From Treponema sp. (GTDB lineage: Bacteria; Spirochaetota; Spirochaetia; Treponematales; Breznakiellaceae): DNA of 7,029 nt. Shown here piece after piece: positions 4,974-7,029 of this stretch (position 1 is its first letter; every line of letters begins with the position of its first letter). A model generated the notes under the pieces. That model was given only the letters and a program-made list of their open reading frames with translations, had not been told where the DNA came from and ran no database searches. The translations under genes were made by a program, and so were the position numbers. Location: positions 1-7,029 of the forward strand of contig JAISAK010000064.1 of assembly GCA_031266695.1 (NCBI GenBank). Direction: 5' to 3'.

Positions 4974-6616
4974 AAAAGCGGGCTTTAATCAGCGTATTTT
5001 ACAAAGACGAAATTCTTGGACTGGCTTCGTACCTGAGCGGGGCGGGGTGGGAGATTCTTTCCACCGGCGGAACCTCAAGGCATCTGCGGGAAAACAAAAT
5101 TCCCGTTGTCGACATCTCCGCGCTTACCGGATTCCCCGAATGTCTTGACGGCCGGGTAAAGACTCTGCATCCCGCCGTTCACGCCGGCATCCTTGCCCGA
5201 CGCGGCGAAAGGGCCCACATGGAAACCCTTGAAGAGCTTGGCTTTTCAACGATAGACCTTGTCTGCGTCAATCTTTACCCGTTTTTTGAAAAAGTCCGCG
5301 CCGGGCTTTCCGGTGACAATCCCGCGAATTGTCCCTCCGAAGAAACGGTGGAGTTCATCGACATAGGCGGCCCCGCCATGCTCCGCTCCGCGGCGAAAAA
5401 TTACCGCGACGTGATCGTTCTTACCGATCCGGCGGACTATGCCGAAACCATCGCCGGACTCAAGGCGGGCGAAGTCCCGGCGGAATTCAAAAAGCGGCTT
5501 GCCGGCAAAGTCTTCGATCTTACTTCCGCCTACGACGCCGCCATTGCCCGCTACCTCCTTGACGAAGAATACCCCCGGTACTGGCCCCTCTCCCTCGCAA
5601 AAGCCCGGCCCCTGCGTTACGGCGAAAACGCCCATCAGTCCGCGGCGCTCTATCTCCACACCGACAGACCCGGCGTTCTCGAAGACATGGAGCAGCTTAA
5701 CGGCAAGGAGCTTGGTTACAACAATATCCGCGACCTTGACCTTGCGTGGAAGGCGGCCTGCGCTTTCGGCTTTGCGGGAACCCCGCCGGCCGGCGAAGCG
5801 GATGTCAGGCGGCTCGTCCCTTCCGCCGCCGCGGAAAAAGTAAAGGCCTGCTGCGCGGCGGTTAAGCACAATACGCCCTGCGGCATTGCCCTGGGCAATA
5901 CGCTCGGCGAAGCCTATGAAAAAACCTACGCCTGCGATCCTGTTTCAATCTTCGGCGGCATCGTGGCGTCCACCGTCGCCGTTGACGCGGCAACCGCCGC
6001 AAAGCTTGCGGAGCTTTTCCTTGAAATCGTCGCGGCTCCTGATTTTGAACCCGCGGCGCTCGAAATTCTCAAAAAGAAAAAGAACCTCCGCGTCATGAAG
6101 GTAAAGAGGGCGCCCCTTGAAACCCACGAATACATTGCCGTTGACGGGGGACTTTTGGTGCAGCAGGCCGACCGCAGGCTTCTTGAAAAATGGGACGTGG
6201 TAAGCAAAACCGCGCCGGCGGCCGGGGATCTTCCCGACCTAATCTTCGGCATGCGGGCGGTAAGCTTTGTAAAATCGAACGCCGTCATGATCGTGCGGGA
6301 CGAGGCCGCCCTTGGCATAGGCGGCGGCCAGGTCAACCGTATCTGGTCCGCGGAGCAGTCCCTCCGGCGGAGCGCCGCCGCGACAAGGGCGGCCGCCGAA
6401 GCGGGAAGGGGCTCATGGAAGGACGGCAAAGCCGCCAGGGTTCTCGCTTCCGACGCTTTTTTCCCTTTCCCCGATGTGGTTGAAGCGGCGGCGGCGGCGG
6501 GTATCAAAGCCATCATTCAACCCGGAGGTTCGCTTAACGACGGGCTCTCGATTGAGGCCTGCGACAAACACGGCATAGCGATGATCTTTACCGGAACGCG
6601 GCACTTCAAACATTAG
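4970..6616 (+). CDS. purH: Bifunctional AICAR formyltransferase / IMP cyclohydrolase, CTG start
   Basis: PurH formylates AICAR with 10-formyl-THF and cyclises FAICAR to IMP, the last two steps of the pathway. From CTG 4970 it encodes 548 residues, a normal length, and begins MKKRALISV, the standard PurH N-terminus. The cyclohydrolase domain (about 1-200) shows STGGTS (31-36), DGRVKTLHP (60-68) with catalytic-type R62 and K64, VNLYPF (100-105) with Y103, and DIGGPAMLRSAAKN (131-144). The formyltransferase domain shows RYGENAHQ (216-223), VKHNTPCG (298-305) with the catalytic Lys299-His300 pair, SNAV (436-439), GIGGGQVNR (449-457), SDAFFPFPD (494-502), QPGGSLND (517-524) and TGTRHFKH (541-548). 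The first in-frame ATG is at 5219; starting there would delete residues 1-83 with the STGGT and KTLHP motifs. No frameshift or internal stop is seen. Alternatives to true CTG initiation are a base error at 4970 or a rare start I have not considered. Confidence 0.95.
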   Translation: MKKRALISVFYKDEILGLASYLSGAGWEILSTGGTSRHLRENKIPVVDISALTGFPECLDGRVKTLHPAVHAGILARRGERAHMETLEELGFSTIDLVCVNLYPFFEKVRAGLSGDNPANCPSEETVEFIDIGGPAMLRSAAKNYRDVIVLTDPADYAETIAGLKAGEVPAEFKKRLAGKVFDLTSAYDAAIARYLLDEEYPRYWPLSLAKARPLRYGENAHQSAALYLHTDRPGVLEDMEQLNGKELGYNNIRDLDLAWKAACAFGFAGTPPAGEADVRRLVPSAAAEKVKACCAAVKHNTPCGIALGNTLGEAYEKTYACDPVSIFGGIVASTVAVDAATAAKLAELFLEIVAAPDFEPAALEILKKKKNLRVMKVKRAPLETHEYIAVDGGLLVQQADRRLLEKWDVVSKTAPAAGDLPDLIFGMRAVSFVKSNAVMIVRDEAALGIGGGQVNRIWSAEQSLRRSAAATRAAAEAGRGSWKDGKAARVLASDAFFPFPDVVEAAAAAGIKAIIQPGGSLNDGLSIEACDKHGIAMIFTGTRHFKH

Positions 6617-6641
6617 AACCGTTTGGTTTAATGAAGGTACG

Positions 6642-6656
6642 GGAGGGGCCTGTATG
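6642..6656 (+). promoter_or_regulatory. Ribosome binding site of the M16 peptidase gene
   Basis: GGAGG at 6642-6646, within GGGAGGGG, lies 7 nt before the ATG at 6654. The 37-bp gap after purH contains no convincing promoter or terminator, so the gene may be read through from the pur operon. Confidence 0.6.
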
Positions 6657-7029
6657 AAAAACAAGGCGCTGTATCCGGTTTTCGCTCTTTTGCTCGCCGT
6701 TGTTTTGGCCGGCTGCGCGACCACGGGCGGCGCCGGTTCCCCTGCCGGAGAAGTGCTGGGGAGCGATCCCGCGGTCATTTCCGGGGTTCTTGAAAACGGA
6801 TTTTCGTACCGTATTTTGCCGAACCGATATCCTGAAAACCGTATTTTCCTCAGGCTGGCGGTGCGGGCGGGATCGGTTTTGGAAACCAATAACGAGCGGG
6901 GTATCGCCCACCTGGTGGAACACATGGCGTTTAACGGGACCGCCCATTTTTCGGGAAACGAACTGGACAGCTATTTCGCGGCCCAGGGCATGGCCTTTGG
7001 GCCCGAGGTAAACGCGTATACCTCCTTCG
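6654..7029 (+). CDS. M16-family zinc metallopeptidase, predicted lipoprotein (5' part, runs off the window)
   Basis: The visible 125 residues begin with a lipoprotein signal peptide: basic MKNK, a hydrophobic stretch (about 6-19) and the lipobox LAGC with the acylated cysteine at 21. A short Gly/Ala/Thr-rich linker follows, then the start of an M16 domain: LENGFSYRILPN (46-57), LRLAVRAGSVLE (67-78) and GIAHLVEHMAFNGT (83-96). HLVEH (86-90) is the inverted zinc motif HxxEH, with H86 and H90 as zinc ligands and E89 as catalytic base. This is the M16 (pitrilysin/insulinase) family. The second zinc-site glutamate and the rest of the protein lie beyond the window. The protein is expected to be membrane-anchored outside the cytoplasm and to degrade peptides. 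It has no evident link to purine synthesis. Closest subfamily and gene name cannot be decided from this fragment. Confidence 0.9.
   Translation, partial: MKNKALYPVFALLLAVVLAGCATTGGAGSPAGEVLGSDPAVISGVLENGFSYRILPNRYPENRIFLRLAVRAGSVLETNNERGIAHLVEHMAFNGTAHFSGNELDSYFAAQGMAFGPEVNAYTSF

Noticed and set aside
4970..5221. Frameshift or truncation at the purH 5' end
   Set aside because: The frame is continuous from CTG 4970 through the conserved N-terminus to the normal stop. Only the start codon is unusual.
6617..6628. AACC/GGTT hairpin after purH as a terminator
   Set aside because: It has only four base pairs, mostly not GC-rich, and no T-run follows.
1..7029. CRISPR array, insertion sequence, attachment site
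   Set aside because: No spaced direct repeats, transposase motifs or integrase-site patterns were seen.

Overview
The window is a compact de novo purine biosynthesis operon, purE-purC-purF-purM-purN-purH, all on the + strand. About 350 bases of structured non-coding DNA precede it, and the 5' part of an M16-family zinc-peptidase lipoprotein gene follows it. The DNA is moderately GC-rich. The gene order, the Bacillus-type iron-sulfur PurF and the lipoprotein neighbour point to a bacterium. My best guess is an anaerobic, spirochaete-like (Treponema-lineage) organism, but nothing in the window proves the taxon.

Layout. Positions 1-354 hold no convincing protein gene. They contain an AT-rich start with a weak promoter match, two tandem GC-rich hairpins (about 58-106), and a multi-branched fold closed by a 13-bp helix (112-124 with 247-259). 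A second, better promoter candidate (252-279) and a GGAGG ribosome site precede purE. The six pur genes then follow with almost no spacing: ATGA overlap E/C, 15-bp gap C/F, TGATG overlap F/M, 14-bp overlap M/N, CTGA overlap N/H. This is the picture of one translationally coupled mRNA. The peptidase gene starts 37 bp after purH with its own strong ribosome site and runs off the window; no clear terminator separates it from purH.

Function. PurF commits PRPP to the pathway. PurN formylates GAR, PurM closes the imidazole ring to give AIR, PurE provides CAIR, PurC makes SAICAR, and PurH does the last two steps to IMP. PurD, PurL/Q/S, PurK and PurB are not here and must be encoded elsewhere or replaced. 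The order matches the Bacillus subtilis pur operon with purK, purB, purS/Q/L and purD removed.

Most notable points: (1) purH has no ATG, GTG or TTG that yields a full-length protein. Homology, a well-placed Shine-Dalgarno site and a 4-nt overlap with purN all indicate a CTG start at 4970, so starting at the first ATG (5219) would remove 83 essential residues. (2) The purE leader contains a strong, unassigned RNA-like structure. 6S RNA genes lie beside purine genes in other phyla, which makes that family worth testing, but the fold I can draw is not a classic 6S rod and I matched no known purine-related riboswitch.
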